Below are positions 44,281 to 52,301 of a stretch of 64,000 bases of DNA, one piece after another; position 1 is the first letter of the stretch; every line of letters starts with the position of its first letter. The notes under the pieces were generated by a model. The model was not told the origin of the DNA, made no database searches, and saw nothing but the letters and a program-made list of their open reading frames with translations. The DNA comes from JAHEEL01 sp963700375 (GTDB taxonomy: Bacteria; Actinomycetota; Acidimicrobiia; Spongiisociales; UBA5794): NCBI GenBank assembly GCA_963700375.1, contig CAVOXF010000002.1, forward strand, positions 310,001-374,000, in the 5' to 3' direction. The translations under genes and the position numbers were made by a program.

Positions 44281-45012
44281 TCAATCGCCCAACAGCTCCA
44301 ACGCCCTCGCTACCACCGTCTCCGGAGCGTCCCGATGGATCGAGTGCCCCGTACCTGTCACTTGTTCGAAGGTGAGGTTCTCGCCGTTCTCCCGGTGTCG
44401 GGCGAACGCGACGGCGGTGTAGAGGGGTTCTTCGTCGGCACCGAGGAGGTGGACCGGGACGGGGATGCCGGAGAGTTCGGCGCCGAGCGCCCAGTGACGA
44501 TTGTCGGCGAAGGTTCGATTCATGACCGTGACCGAAGTGGAGAGGAGAGCTTCGCGTTTGCGTTCGGCGTCCTCCGGGGTCCATTGGGGGCGATCGATCA
44601 GGAGTTGCTCGATGCTCGGCGGATCGGCGACGTCTGCGACGAGCGCCGTACGCACCGTCTCGGCCGCCACCGGGTCGAAGTCGATCGCCGGATCGATCAA
44701 GAGGTAGGCCGCTGCGAACTCCGGATCGAGCGAGGCGGCACGGACCGCCGCGGCACCGCCGAGGGAGTGTCCGATGACCAGCGGCCACGGTCCAGGGCAG
44801 GTCTCGATGACGTCGGAGGCGTAGCCATCGAGGCCGTACTCGGCCGGATGCCCGCTCTGCCCGTGTCCGCGAAGGTCGGGTGCGATCGACGAGTACCCGG
44901 CTACCTGGAGCATGGTTCCGATCTGCCACCATGTTGGGCCTGCCGAGCTGAGCCCGTGCAGCAGCAGCACACACGGGGTTCCGGATCCGAACTGAAGGAC
45001 GTTGAGCCGCAT
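44281..45012 (-). CDS. Alpha/beta hydrolase
   Basis: 243 residues. Oxyanion LLLHGLSSAG, nucleophile elbow IGHSLGG and catalytic His in GTGHSIHRD; Asp probably in LLGADEEPL. No signal peptide. Substrate unknown. GTG 45024 is in frame, but the -10-like TACAGT (45028-45023) overlaps it, favouring ATG 45012. It diverges from the next hydrolase gene. Confidence 0.88.
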   Translation of the reverse strand: MRLNVLQFGSGTPCVLLLHGLSSAGPTWWQIGTMLQVAGYSSIAPDLRGHGQSGHPAEYGLDGYASDVIETCPGPWPLVIGHSLGGAAAVRAASLDPEFAAAYLLIDPAIDFDPVAAETVRTALVADVADPPSIEQLLIDRPQWTPEDAERKREALLSTSVTVMNRTFADNRHWALGAELSGIPVPVHLLGADEEPLYTAVAFARHRENGENLTFEQVTGTGHSIHRDAPETVVARALELLGD

Positions 45013-45053
45013 GAGGGCCGCCACTGTACTTTCCGCAGGATCGGCCGAACCTC

Positions 45054-45059
45054 TACGCT
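45054..45059 (+). promoter_or_regulatory. -10 box TACGCT (leaderless)
   Basis: TACGCT ends 6 nt before GTG 45066. Confidence 0.55.
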
Positions 45060-45065
45060 GCGCCG

Positions 45066-45983
45066 GTGAGAATGATGGGACGACTCCTCGGCGCTTTCGG
45101 ACTCGGATGGGTGCTGTGGCGGCTGCTGGGACCGGAGGTGGAACCCGCGTTCGAGGGTGAGCAGGAACGTCCGCTCTCGATTCCCGGCCGTACGGTTCTC
45201 GTCGGTGAGCGCGAGTTCTTCGTACGCGAAATAGGGCCCGAATCGGCCCCGCCGCTCGTGCTCCTGCACGGATGGGGATTCGACGGCGAGATGACCTACT
45301 ACAAGATGATCCCGACGCTTGCCGAGCGCTTCCGCGTCATCGTCCCGGATCATCGCAACCACGGGAAGTCAGACCGCATACGCGGACCGGTCGATGTGGA
45401 GGATCTGGCTCTCGAGACGATCGGGGTCATCGACGCGCTCGGCTACGACCGGTTCGACCTGTTCGGCTACTCCCTCGGGGGCATGGCCGCGCAAGTGCTC
45501 GCCTACCGACACCCGGATCGAGTCCGGCATCTCATTCTCGGAGGGACATCCGCGTATCCGATTGATCGCCTGCGCATCCCCGCTCGGTTCGCGTTCTGGC
45601 TGGCCCGGGCGGTTGCGCGGCTGTCGAGAAAGGAGGTCATCATCGGGACGTACCGCTTTCTGCTGCGGTCGGGAATCGTCGAAGCGCAACACGCGAGGTG
45701 GTTCTGGGCGGCGATGCTCAACCGTGACCCGACCCTGTATTACGAGTCGGGGAAGGCGGCCTGGAGATTCGATTCCCGGTCATGGGTCGGCCAGATCGAT
45801 GTTCCGACGATGGTGATCGTGCCAACCAACGATCAGGTCGTCGCCACGAGGAACCAGCACGAACTCGCCAGACTGATCCAAGCGGAACGCCTGGTCGAGA
45901 TCGATGGGGCCGGGCACGAATCGGTCCTGTCCCGTCCCGCGGAGTACGTCGCCGCCATCGAGTCGTTCCTCTCTGAGTGTTGA
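45066..45983 (+). CDS. Membrane-anchored alpha/beta hydrolase
   Basis: 305 residues. A short N-terminal hydrophobic segment (LLGAFGLGWVLWRLLG) likely anchors it. The hydrolase domain has LLHGWGFDGE, PDHRNHGKSD, FGYSLGGMAAQ as nucleophile elbow, PTNDQVV and GAGHESVL for Asp and His. Fold places it with esterases and lipases; the substrate is unknown. ATG codons at 45072 and 45075 are alternative starts. Convergent with the third hydrolase gene, 12 nt apart. Confidence 0.88.
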   Translation: MRMMGRLLGAFGLGWVLWRLLGPEVEPAFEGEQERPLSIPGRTVLVGEREFFVREIGPESAPPLVLLHGWGFDGEMTYYKMIPTLAERFRVIVPDHRNHGKSDRIRGPVDVEDLALETIGVIDALGYDRFDLFGYSLGGMAAQVLAYRHPDRVRHLILGGTSAYPIDRLRIPARFAFWLARAVARLSRKEVIIGTYRFLLRSGIVEAQHARWFWAAMLNRDPTLYYESGKAAWRFDSRSWVGQIDVPTMVIVPTNDQVVATRNQHELARLIQAERLVEIDGAGHESVLSRPAEYVAAIESFLSEC

Positions 45984-45995
45984 GGCCACCGATAC

Positions 45996-46775
45996 CTACT
46001 CGGGGCAGAAGTCCGATACGAGCCGTGCCAATGCGTCCGGATCGTCGAGGATCACGTTGTGCCCCGCTCCGCTGATCGACACATGGGTGCCGCGAGGCGC
46101 GGTGCGTGCCATCTCGCTGGCGAGGCCCGCGTAGGTGGCATCCTCGGCCCCTGAGACGGTGAGGAGTGGAACTCCGAGGTCCGCGATGCGGTCGCCGACG
46201 TACGGTTGAGCGCCCTGGCCGATGCCTCGCAACGCGGCGGCGAGTCCATCTGCCGCGTTGACGGAGCGCATCTCGCGATCGCGTTTGCGGGCGGCGTCGT
46301 CGACGTGAGCGGTTCCCGCGATCGGCCCGTCGAGCCACTCGTCGAGGAAGGTCTCGATGCCAACCTCCACGATGTGGTCGGCGAGTCGCTCATCCCGCTC
46401 GCGGCGCCTCGCCCGCTCAGCCGAACCCTTGATTCCGGGGGATGCAGAGATCAGCACCAGTCGATCGACCAGCTCCGGATGCTCGAGCGCTGTGAGGAGC
46501 GCCATCCGACCTCCCTGGGAGTAGCCCATGAGAGGGACCGGCTGCCCGAATGAAGCCAGCCACCGCGCTGTTGCATCGATCGTGGTCGGTATGTCGATCG
46601 GCGTGAGGCGTGTCTCGCCGTGTCCGGGAAGATCAGCGGCGTGGATCGTCAGATCGTCCGAGCCGAGCGCCTCGAATTGAGCGCCGGTGAGCGTGAAACC
46701 GTGGAGCGCGAAAACAGGGCGTCCGGCGCCGTAGCGCCGAACGAAGACTTCGTGCCGGGAGGTGTCAGGCCTGAT
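45996..46775 (-). CDS. Alpha/beta hydrolase (MenH-like) without a canonical start codon
   Basis: The frame is open from a TGA at 46799 to 45996 and encodes a full hydrolase core: RRYGAGRPVFALHGFTLTG, AADLPGHGET, MGYSQGGRMALL as nucleophile elbow, SGAEDATY and GAGHNVILDD. There is no ATG, GTG or TTG before the elbow Met at 46529, which would remove the first third of the domain; the best initiator is ATC 46773-46775. The 5' part overlaps a 35-aa membrane ORF (46765-46872) in another frame. Either initiation is non-canonical, or a frameshift joins the two, giving a membrane-anchored hydrolase like its neighbour. The end coordinate is therefore approximate. Confidence 0.72.
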   Translation of the reverse strand: MRPDTSRHEVFVRRYGAGRPVFALHGFTLTGAQFEALGSDDLTIHAADLPGHGETRLTPIDIPTTIDATARWLASFGQPVPLMGYSQGGRMALLTALEHPELVDRLVLISASPGIKGSAERARRRERDERLADHIVEVGIETFLDEWLDGPIAGTAHVDDAARKRDREMRSVNAADGLAAALRGIGQGAQPYVGDRIADLGVPLLTVSGAEDATYAGLASEMARTAPRGTHVSISGAGHNVILDDPDALARLVSDFCPE

Positions 46776-46872
46776 CCTCGACCGGGACTTCGACCGTCAT
46801 TGCCTTGTAGATCTTGAACCCAAGGGCGACCGCAACAGCAAGGATGATCAGTCCGAGTAGTGGTTTCTTCAT
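46765..46872 (-). CDS. Small membrane protein, 35 residues
   Basis: Starts MKKPLLGLIILAVAVALGF, one transmembrane helix with a positively charged N terminus, then IYKAMTVEVPVEDQA. The coding frame is clear of stops and the composition is that of a signal anchor. It overlaps the start region of the hydrolase in a different frame. Either a real small protein or the displaced anchor of the hydrolase. Confidence 0.55.
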   Translation of the reverse strand: MKKPLLGLIILAVAVALGFKIYKAMTVEVPVEDQA

Positions 46873-46944
46873 ACCCACAGCATACCCCGCCCCAGAGCTG
46901 ACGACTCTGCCCGATGTCCTTTGGGGTGCAGGGCCACAGGTCGG

Positions 46945-46950
46945 TACCCT
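46945..46950 (+). promoter_or_regulatory. -10 box TACCCT (leaderless ctaA)
   Basis: TACCCT ends 7 nt before GTG 46958. Confidence 0.6.
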
Positions 46951-46957
46951 GTAGGTC

Positions 46958-47914
46958 GTGGAAACCTCCCCCGATCAACGCCGGAACCGATACCGGCTGC
47001 TCGCGTGGTCGGTCCTCGCGTTCAACGTCCTCGTGATTCTCGGGGGAGCGATCGTGCGGGCCACCGAATCCGGCGACGGCTGCGGGGCCTCGTGGCCGGT
47101 GTGCACCGGCCGGATCTTCCCCTCGAATCCGGCCGTCGAGACCGTGATCGAGTTCAGTCACCGGATCACGAGCGCCCTTGCGATTCTCGGCGTCGTTGCG
47201 CTCTACGTCCTTGCCCGTCGCCTTCACACCCACGGTCATCGCGTTCGCCGGGCTGCCGGAGCCGCCCTGATCTTGATGGGAATCGAGGCGCTGCTCGGCG
47301 CCGGCCTGGTCGTGTTCGGTTGGGTCGCACAGGATGAGTCCATCGCACGCATGATCGTGGTGCCGCTTCACCTCACCAACACCTACCTGTTGCTCGGTGC
47401 ATTGACCCTGACCGCCTGGTGGTCGTCCGGGAACCCGGGCCCGGAATCGTCGCGCGAACCGGGATTGGATCGGCGCCTCGCACTTGGCGCCCTCGGCCTG
47501 CTGCTGGTCGGGGCGATGGGCGCTCTCAACGCCCTGAGTGACACGCTCTACCCCGTCGACAGCTTCTTTGCGGGTGTACAGCAGGAACTCGCGGCAGATG
47601 CATCGTGGCTCGTTCAGGTCCGAGTGCTACACCCGATCGTGGCCATCGCCATCGGCTTGGGCGTCGCCTATCTCGTCATGCGTCTGTCCGCCACGGCAGC
47701 CGATCGCACCAGGCGGATTGCCGGCGTCGTCATGGGTCTCGTTGCGCTCCAGTTCTTTGCAGGTCTCACGAACGTCTTGCTCGCCACCCCGCTCGAGACC
47801 CAGGTCATTCACCTCGCGATCGCCGATGCCATGTGGATCACATACGTGGCGTTCGCCGCGGCCACGCTCGGTGAGCGCCGGGCAGCCAACGCCCCTGCCG
47901 AGGCAGCTCCATGA
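46958..47914 (+). CDS. ctaA: Heme A synthase (CtaA/COX15)
   Basis: 318 residues with eight transmembrane helices. GGAIVRATESGDGCGASWPVC contains the ECL1 cysteine pair and the conserved Glu-Ser-G region; heme-ligand His are seen in IEFSHRITSALA, VVPLHLTNTYLL, VRVLHPIVAIA and VIHLAIADAMW. It oxidises heme O to heme A for aa3 oxidases. GTG 46958 carries a leaderless promoter. ctaB overlaps by 4 nt. Confidence 0.96.
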   Translation: METSPDQRRNRYRLLAWSVLAFNVLVILGGAIVRATESGDGCGASWPVCTGRIFPSNPAVETVIEFSHRITSALAILGVVALYVLARRLHTHGHRVRRAAGAALILMGIEALLGAGLVVFGWVAQDESIARMIVVPLHLTNTYLLLGALTLTAWWSSGNPGPESSREPGLDRRLALGALGLLLVGAMGALNALSDTLYPVDSFFAGVQQELAADASWLVQVRVLHPIVAIAIGLGVAYLVMRLSATAADRTRRIAGVVMGLVALQFFAGLTNVLLATPLETQVIHLAIADAMWITYVAFAAATLGERRAANAPAEAAP

Positions 47915-48807
47915 GCCATGCCGCGCGGATCACCGATCCTCGAAAGCCGAGCGCCTCTGCCACCGTTCGCGCCTACGTGGAACTCACGAAGCCACGCATC
48001 ATCGAACTGCTGCTCACCACGACCCTTCCCGCGATGGTTCTTGCGGCGGATGGGTGGCCGCGATGGTGGCTCGCGATCGCCACACTCATCGGGGGGACCC
48101 TTTCTGCGGCGGGGGCGAACGTCATCAACCAGGTGATGGACTCCGACATCGACCGGGTCATGCGCAGAACTCGCGGTCGCCCTATCCCCACGCACCGGGT
48201 CAGCGAGCAGGCGGCGATGGTATTCGGGATCGTCCTCGGCATCCTCGGGTTCGTGTGGCTGCTGGCGACAACGAATCTGCTCGCCGCATCACTCTCGACG
48301 ATCGCTCTTCTGTTCTACGTCATCGTCTACACGCTCCTTCTCAAGCGCACTTCGACGCAGAACATCGTCATCGGCGGAGCGGCGGGTGCCATTCCGCCCT
48401 TGGTCGGGTGGGCAGCGGTCACCGGGTCGCTCTCAATTCCTGCATGGGTTCTGTTCGCGATCATCTTCTTCTGGACTCCGCCACACTTCTGGGCGCTCGC
48501 GCTCCGCTACGACGAGGACTACCGGGCCGCCGGCGTGCCGATGCTCCCAGGCGTCGTCGGGACCGCGATGACCGCCGACCACATCGTCCTCTACAGTTTC
48601 GTCACCGTCGGCGTCTCGCTCCTCCTCGTGCCGTGGGCGGGATGGATCTATCTCGCTGCCGTGATCGTGCTCGGAGCGTGGCTCATTGCAGGAGCGTTCC
48701 ATCTCCGGGCGCACGCCGACATGGCGATGCGCTACTTCACGGCGACCAATGGGTACCTCGCCGGGGTCTTCCTGGCGGTCGCGATCGATGTGCTGGTGTT
48801 GGGATGA
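47911..48807 (+). CDS. ctaB: Heme O synthase (protoheme IX farnesyltransferase)
   Basis: 298 residues, UbiA superfamily with eight to nine helices. ANVINQVMDSDIDRVMRRTRGRPIP contains the NxxxDxxxD prenyl-diphosphate site, and YDEDYRAAGVPMLP the second Asp-rich motif. It adds farnesyl to heme B. The ATGA overlap with ctaA shows coupling of consecutive steps. Confidence 0.97.
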   Translation: MSHAARITDPRKPSASATVRAYVELTKPRIIELLLTTTLPAMVLAADGWPRWWLAIATLIGGTLSAAGANVINQVMDSDIDRVMRRTRGRPIPTHRVSEQAAMVFGIVLGILGFVWLLATTNLLAASLSTIALLFYVIVYTLLLKRTSTQNIVIGGAAGAIPPLVGWAAVTGSLSIPAWVLFAIIFFWTPPHFWALALRYDEDYRAAGVPMLPGVVGTAMTADHIVLYSFVTVGVSLLLVPWAGWIYLAAVIVLGAWLIAGAFHLRAHADMAMRYFTATNGYLAGVFLAVAIDVLVLG

Positions 48808-48844
48808 GTGCGAAGTCGCCGGTCGGAACCTCGGTGGTGTGGCC

Positions 48845-49042
48845 GTGAGTACCGGCGATCTTGTAGCGCTCGTTGTGGGGTCGGTCCTCTTGTTGGGGGG
48901 GCTTGCTGCGATCGTGGGGCGGGAACTCTTGACGCATCCGGAGCGGCGGCTGGTCGGGCCGGTGCGCAACGTTGTGGAAGTCGTGCTGCCGCTCTTCGGA
49001 GCGGTCGTGCTCGTCGCTGCGGTCTGGGCCTCAGCCGGATGA
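48845..49042 (+). CDS. Small two-helix membrane protein downstream of ctaB
   Basis: 65 residues from GTG 48845. Two hydrophobic helices (LVALVVGSVLLLGGLAAIVG and VVEVVLPLFGAVVLVAAVWA) separated by RELLTHPERRLVGPVRN. No family recognised. The distance of 37 nt from ctaB on the same strand suggests a role in or near the terminal oxidase pathway. Confidence 0.65.
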   Translation: MSTGDLVALVVGSVLLLGGLAAIVGRELLTHPERRLVGPVRNVVEVVLPLFGAVVLVAAVWASAG

Positions 49043-49107
49043 GCGACGTCGAACCGGATCGCCCCAACGGTTCGCGCTTTACTGCCGACGGGTGCGGCAG
49101 TACCCTC

Positions 49108-49185
49108 ATGCCCGTGACCGCACGCTATCGATTTTCGTATTACTTCACCGGGCCTTGCGCCCGGGTCGACGTGATACGGCGGTAG
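49108..49185 (+). CDS. Tyr/Phe-rich attenuation leader peptide
   Basis: 25 residues, MPVTARYRFSYYFTGPCAR... to a TAG at 49183. Codons 7-13 are Tyr-Arg-Phe-Ser-Tyr-Tyr-Phe: five aromatic residues in seven, directly before a hairpin and followed by a strong intrinsic terminator that precedes a chorismate mutase fusion gene. Ribosome stalling here when Tyr/Phe-tRNA is scarce would favour an antiterminator. There is no other reason for this composition in such a short frame. Confidence 0.85.
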   Translation: MPVTARYRFSYYFTGPCARVDVIRR

Positions 49186-49248
49186 CGGCACCACACACCA
49201 ACACACCCCCACGGAGACCCGGAGCCAAGGCTCCGGGTCTTGTGGTTT
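49148..49248 (+). promoter_or_regulatory. Transcription attenuator (segments 1:2, 2:3, 3:4)
   Basis: Segments 1:2 form CCGGGC/GCCCGG (49148-49164). Segments 3:4 form AGACCCGGAGCC/GGCTCCGGGTCT (49215-49240) followed by TGTGGTTTT, an intrinsic terminator. Segment 2 (CCGGGTC, 49162-49168) is also complementary to segment 3 (GACCCGG, 49216-49222), the antiterminator. The aromatic codons (49126-49146) end just before segment 1. The whole layout is that of classical Trp/Phe attenuators. Confidence 0.85.
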
Positions 49249-49276
49249 TCCCGGAGCCCTCCACGAAGGAGGCACC

Positions 49277-50356
49277 ATGTCAGAACAACCAATCCTCAAG
49301 AGCCATCGACGACCCGGCATCGAGACCACGGTCGTCTCGGTCGGGACCGTCAAGTTCGGTGACGGCTCGTACCCGGTCATCGCTGGGCCGATCGCGGTCG
49401 AGAGCGAAGAGCAGATCGTCGAAGCGGCCAGGATCGTGGCCGAGAACGGCGGGTCCGTTCTGCGAGCGGGAACCTTCCTCGCCGGCTCCTCTCCCTACGC
49501 CTACCGGGGCCTTGGCAGTGAGGCATTGTGGATGTTGGAGCATGCCGGGCGCGAGTCCCGCCTTCCCGTGAGCACCGAGGTGCTCGAACCGGACCATATC
49601 GCCGTCGTGGCCGAGCATGTCGACATCATCGAGGTTGGCCCCGACAACATGCAGAACTTCGTGTTGCTGCGTGCGGTCGGCGCGACCAACCGACCGATCA
49701 TCATCCATCGGGCTTCGGCGGCGACCATCGACGAGTGGTTGCTGGCCGCCGAATATGTGCTCGACGCCGGCAACAACGACGTCATCCTGTGTGAGCGGGG
49801 AAGCCGCGGCTTCGACCCCCGGACCACCGACACGCTCGATATCTCCGCGATTCCCACCGTCCAGCGGATGTCCCACCTGCCGGTCATCGTCGACCCTTCG
49901 CCGACGGCCGGTCACCCGGAACTCATCCAACCGTTGGCGCTTGCAGCGCGCAGCGCCGGGGCGGACGGACTCATGGTCCCATTCCATCCGGATCCGGCAA
50001 GAGCGCTTGCCGGAAACGGGTCACACCTCGATCCGGAACGCTTCGCCACGCTGATGGAGGCGCTTGGCATCCCGTCGCTGCGCGACGAGATCGACCGTAT
50101 TGACCGCCAGGTCATTCGACTCCTCGGCAGAAGGCTCCGTAACTCGATCGACATTGCCCGCATCAAGGCGGTGCGAGATCTCGCGCTGAGGTCACCGGAT
50201 CGAGAAGCCGAACTCATCGCTGAAATGCGCGAGGAGGCGGAGGCTGTCGGAATGGATCCGGACTACGCCCAGGAGTTGATGGAGGTCGTCCTCACGCACA
50301 GCAGGGCGGCGCAGGCAGCGGCTGTGGGCAGGGACAAGGAGCCGTCGGCCGGGTAG
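49277..50356 (+). CDS. DAHP synthase-like pseudoenzyme domain fused to AroQ chorismate mutase
   Basis: 359 residues. Residues 15-262 follow the type I beta DAHP synthase barrel block by block, but active-site residues are replaced: GPIAVES has I39 for the metal Cys, FLAGSSPY (68-74) lacks KPRT, IHRA (143-146) replaces LKRG, DPSPTAG has P209 for the metal His, and VPFHP replaces VEVHP. Residues 266-345 (LRDEIDRIDRQVIRLLGRR, ARIKAV, SPDREAELI) form an AroQ chorismate mutase with Arg, Lys and Glu residues in place. The working activity is therefore likely chorismate mutase, with the barrel as scaffold, allosteric sensor or partner for the intact synthase at 31985. Aromatic-responsive attenuator upstream; ATG 49277 has GAAGGAGG before it. 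Confidence 0.9.
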   Translation: MSEQPILKSHRRPGIETTVVSVGTVKFGDGSYPVIAGPIAVESEEQIVEAARIVAENGGSVLRAGTFLAGSSPYAYRGLGSEALWMLEHAGRESRLPVSTEVLEPDHIAVVAEHVDIIEVGPDNMQNFVLLRAVGATNRPIIIHRASAATIDEWLLAAEYVLDAGNNDVILCERGSRGFDPRTTDTLDISAIPTVQRMSHLPVIVDPSPTAGHPELIQPLALAARSAGADGLMVPFHPDPARALAGNGSHLDPERFATLMEALGIPSLRDEIDRIDRQVIRLLGRRLRNSIDIARIKAVRDLALRSPDREAELIAEMREEAEAVGMDPDYAQELMEVVLTHSRAAQAAAVGRDKEPSAG

Positions 50357-50359
50357 CGT
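50354..50359 (+). promoter_or_regulatory. -10 box TAGCGT (possible leaderless tag transcript)
   Basis: TAGCGT lies 7 nt before ATG 50367, overlapping the end of the preceding gene. Confidence 0.4.
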
Positions 50360-50366
50360 CGGCTCC

Positions 50367-50966
50367 ATGGACTTCACGGATATCGGCGCCGACGGGGTCA
50401 CCCGCTGTGCCTGGGGCAACGGCGCGCCGGAGTACGCGGCCTATCACGACGACGAGTGGGGACGGCCGGTCGACGACGATCGGAGGCTCTTCGAGAAGCT
50501 CAGCCTCGAGGGATTCCAGTCCGGACTCTCCTGGATCACGATTCTCAGGAAGCGGGAAGCGTTCCGCGAGGTGTTCGAGGGCTTCGACATCGAACGCGTG
50601 GCCCAGTTCGGCGATGTCGAAGTCGCCAGGATGCTTGGCGACGCTCGGATCGTGCGGCATCGGGGCAAGATCCTGTCGACGATCAACAACGCGCAGCGAT
50701 CACTGGAAGTCATCGCCGACGTAGGCTCGCTCGGCGCCCTGGTCTGGTCTTTCGAACCCGCGCCGGCCCCGCCAGCGCAGGCTGCGTCCACGCCAGAGTC
50801 TGGGGCTTTGGCGAAGGATTTGAAGCGGCGTGGCTTCACGTTCGTCGGCCCCACCACCGCCTACGCCTTCATGCAGAGCATGGGATTGGTGAACGATCAT
50901 GCGGAGGTGTGCGCTGTGCGCGCCGGGGTGGAAGCGGAGCGTGCGGGCTTCGTGCGTCCGAAGTGA
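50367..50966 (+). CDS. tag: DNA-3-methyladenine glycosylase I
   Basis: 199 residues. RCAWGNGAPEYAAYHDDEWGRP opens the domain with zinc-ligand Cys and His; FEKLSLEGFQSGLSWITILRKREAFREVF and FVGPTTAYAFMQSMGLVNDHAEVC complete the Tag signature with the C-terminal zinc ligands. It excises 3-methyladenine from alkylated DNA. It follows the chorismate mutase fusion by 10 nt but is functionally unrelated. Confidence 0.97.
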   Translation: MDFTDIGADGVTRCAWGNGAPEYAAYHDDEWGRPVDDDRRLFEKLSLEGFQSGLSWITILRKREAFREVFEGFDIERVAQFGDVEVARMLGDARIVRHRGKILSTINNAQRSLEVIADVGSLGALVWSFEPAPAPPAQAASTPESGALAKDLKRRGFTFVGPTTAYAFMQSMGLVNDHAEVCAVRAGVEAERAGFVRPK

Positions 50967-51262
50967 GTAGCCGAACACGGTCGCACCGCCCATCCGTCGC
51001 TCTCCTGTTCTGTCTGTGGGCTTGTTGGTGGCGGGGTGTTTGGCCTCCACTCCTCATCCGGCATGCGGTGAGTCGACGCCGTAGAGTCGCCTATGGATTG
51101 GACAAGGGCGAGACCTCGTTCGTGTCGCAGGTTCTCGGGGACTCCGGGAGCGAGGTACTCGACCCGCAGTCTGCGGAGCTCTCCCATGGCTGATCGTCGT
51201 CGCCGACATTCGGCCTGGAGGGGTGAAGTGGCTGGTGCCGCTCGCCCCGGTTCGACGGCGCC
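50967..51262. other. Intergenic stretch with no recognisable feature
   Basis: About 300 nt between tag and a small convergent membrane gene. Short open frames exist on both strands, but their amino-acid composition is Arg/Pro/Ser-rich noise. No RNA, repeat or promoter was recognised. Confidence 0.5.
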
Positions 51263-51466
51263 TCAGGACTCGCCGTAGAGGTACCGACCTGCCACGCTCA
51301 ACGCAAACGACGAAAGTACGACGCAGCCGCTGATCCCCCAGACGGCAAACACCGCCTGTGCGACTGACTCCTCCCACTCGGCCGCCAATCCGATGAAGAA
51401 CACCGACCCAACCAGTCCGAAGGCTATGGATGAGGCCACGAACACCCGTGTAGCGATCTTCTGCAT
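51263..51466 (-). CDS. Small two-helix membrane protein
   Basis: 67 residues from ATG 51466 (MQKIATRVFVASSIAFGLVG...). Two hydrophobic helices, the second with ISGCVVLSSFALSVAG. No family recognised. The frame is open to 51658 but the upstream part is not protein-like. Confidence 0.6.
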   Translation of the reverse strand: MQKIATRVFVASSIAFGLVGSVFFIGLAAEWEESVAQAVFAVWGISGCVVLSSFALSVAGRYLYGES

Positions 51467-51719
51467 GTGCTGAGCGTACCGGCCTTTCCCAATACGGAGG
51501 GGTTGGCTTCGCAACCCACGACTTCCACCGGGAATCGCAGCCGATATGGGCGGAAAGCGCCTGACTGCCGTTGGACTACAGGAACACGATGTCCCCGAGG
51601 GAAGTGATGTATGAAGTGACGTCGAATCCGCCCTGTCGGGTGATCCATCCCCCGACAACGACCGGAGTCGATTCTCGGTCGATCACCGGGTTCGTCGCCT
51701 CGCCACCCACACCGCTCCG

Positions 51720-52121
51720 GTGGAACCTCCGCGCCCGAAACGTCGTCGAATCGTGCGGGATCTGGTGCTCATTGGCGGCGTCGCCGTCGCAATGCTGCTG
51801 GCGGTGCCGTTCGCGGACGTAGCGAACCCCGACTACCCGGAGGCGAGCGCCATAGCGGAACGCCTGAACGCCGCATGTCGGTCGGTGTGGAGCGGCGGGG
51901 TCTCGATTGAGGAAGCTGCCAGCGCCGAGTACCTGGTCGTGTACCAGTATCCAGCGGAGGAGGGAACCGTGTCGGTATTGACCCACGCCCAGCCGACCGC
52001 AGCGGGCACGTGCTACGGGATGCGGATGACGACGGTGTGCTTCATCCCTGCGCTGGTCGTACTCATCGGTTGCGTGGTGGCCCTCGCGACGAACATCGTG
52101 GTGGAGCTGCTGCGCCGATAG
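51720..52121 (+). CDS. Hypothetical membrane protein
   Basis: 133 residues from GTG 51720. A basic N terminus (RPKRRRIVRD), one helix, an extracytoplasmic loop of about 65 residues, and a second C-terminal helix (IPALVVLIGCVVALATNIVV). No family recognised. No ribosome-binding site seen, so the start is uncertain. Confidence 0.55.
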   Translation: MEPPRPKRRRIVRDLVLIGGVAVAMLLAVPFADVANPDYPEASAIAERLNAACRSVWSGGVSIEEAASAEYLVVYQYPAEEGTVSVLTHAQPTAAGTCYGMRMTTVCFIPALVVLIGCVVALATNIVVELLRR

Positions 52122-52301
52122 ATCGATGATGCCGGCCGCGGCACTGGAGAGGAAGTCAATACCGAAGACGCGCACATCGGCGGCGGACGGTCCGTGTGCC
52201 ACCTTCCCCGACCCGGACATGGAATCGGAACGTATCTCTGGGTCCGTCTGTGAGTTGCCAACGATTGAGCCGTCTGACTCCGCTGTCGGCCTCTCCGTTC
52301 C

